5,390 bases of DNA from positions 81,771-87,160 of the forward strand of contig DPGN01000021.1 in the NCBI GenBank assembly GCA_003523185.1, read 5' to 3'. The stretch's first letter is position 1. The number at the start of each line of letters is the position of its first letter. The stretch is from Halieaceae bacterium. Lineage in GTDB: Bacteria > Pseudomonadota > Gammaproteobacteria > Pseudomonadales > Halieaceae. A program made the translations under genes and the position numbers. Below, piece by piece: positions 4,836 through 5,390 of the stretch. Below the pieces are notes generated by a model. The model had not been told where the DNA came from. It saw only the letters and a program-made list of their open reading frames with translations, and did no database searches.

Positions 4836-5390
4836 ATGAATCAAGGAATGATCGATACAGGAACAGACCACTTACTTGCCAACCTCACTGAGGGCGTATT
4901 GACGCTGACCTTTAATCGTCCGGAGGCGCGCAATGCCTTGTCAGGAGATTTGCTTCACGCGCTCGGAGCCCAGCTCAGTGATGCGGAAATTAATCCTGAT
5001 GTGCGATGCGTGGTGGTAACCGGTAGTGGCAATGCGTTTTGCGCGGGTGGCGACGTCAAGGCCATGTCCGATGTGAATACCAAGGGGGCCGCCAGTCCTC
5101 TGGAGACACTGATACACCGGCAGCGATTGAATCAGCGCTCAACCAGTGGTCGGCTCAATAAAATGCCTAAACCGACGCTCGCTGTCATCCCGGGCCCCGC
5201 TGCAGGCGCGGGCTTGTCTATCGCGCTGGCATGTGACCTCCGCATTATGTCGTCCACGGCTTTCATGACAACTGCGTTTGCCAAAGTCGGTTTCTCCGGT
5301 GATTACGGCGGCACCTTGTTCATGTCACAGCTTGTCGGCACAGCGAAGGCGAGAGAGCTGTATTTCCTTTCCGAGCGCATCGGGGCTGAG
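4836..5390 (+). CDS. Enoyl-CoA hydratase/isomerase (crotonase) family, 3'-truncated
   Basis: Crotonase-fold enzymes act on acyl-CoA thioesters (hydration, isomerisation and related reactions) and stabilise an enolate in an oxyanion hole. ATG 4836 follows GGGAGG (4826-4831) by 4 bases. The frame stays open to the last base, giving 185 residues, roughly two-thirds of a typical protein of about 260. The first oxyanion-hole motif is AFCAGGDVKAM (67-77), and the second region is GPAAGAGLSIALACDLRI (120-137). Where classical enoyl-CoA hydratases carry two catalytic glutamates, this protein has Ser and a TTAF stretch. It has Asp156 in GFSGDYGGT, the position where PaaG-like isomerases carry their catalytic Asp. 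An isomerase or an atypical hydratase is therefore more likely than a standard beta-oxidation hydratase. It lies 28 bases after the VOC gene, probably in the same operon. Confidence 0.9.
   Translation, partial: MNQGMIDTGTDHLLANLTEGVLTLTFNRPEARNALSGDLLHALGAQLSDAEINPDVRCVVVTGSGNAFCAGGDVKAMSDVNTKGAASPLETLIHRQRLNQRSTSGRLNKMPKPTLAVIPGPAAGAGLSIALACDLRIMSSTAFMTTAFAKVGFSGDYGGTLFMSQLVGTAKARELYFLSERIGAE

Overview
The window reads as chromosomal DNA of a moderately GC-rich proteobacterium, most likely a marine gammaproteobacterium. That is an inference from the resemblance of the aldo/keto reductase to enterobacterial YdhF and from the UGSC selenoprotein type. No rRNA, tRNA, transposase, CRISPR or phage gene is visible. 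The first and last genes are cut by the window edges.

Layout. (1) 1-1077, plus strand: 3' part of a galactokinase gene (galK). (2) 1078-1281: a short gap with one weak candidate small gene (1175-1273, 32 codons) that has its own -10-like box and Shine-Dalgarno. (3) 1282-2881, minus strand: a two-gene operon. The leading gene (2345-2881) appears as two open frames separated by an in-frame TGA, but it is one selenoprotein gene: the TGA is the U of a Sec-Gly-Ser-Cys (UGSC) motif and the frame continues unbroken for 82 more codons. The second gene (1282-2352) overlaps it by 8 bases and encodes a conserved protein of unknown function. (4) 2882-3011: a 130-base divergent promoter region with a strong sigma70-like promoter for the selenoprotein operon. 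(5) 3012-3902, plus strand: a YdhF-type aldo/keto reductase. (6) 3903-4060: a gap with two inverted repeats and an AT-rich leader. (7) 4061-end, plus strand: a VOC (glyoxalase-fold) protein followed 28 bases later by a crotonase-family enzyme cut by the window end; they look like an operon.

The main result is the selenoprotein and its partner. Reading the TGA as selenocysteine gives a 178-residue protein with Sec96-Gly-Ser-Cys99. A candidate bacterial SECIS hairpin lies just downstream, and promoter, Shine-Dalgarno and start codon agree on ATG 2881. The region after the Sec follows a pattern I also recall from selenoprotein B of glycine/betaine/proline reductases (UGxCT, then GIP.V, then T, then PHP), which suggests a reductase-like redox role. 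The substrate cannot be read from the sequence. The divergent aldo/keto reductase and the downstream VOC and crotonase genes suggest a neighbourhood of small-molecule, carbonyl and acyl-CoA metabolism. Selenocysteine machinery (selA, selB, selC, selD) is not in this window and must be elsewhere in the genome if the reading is right.
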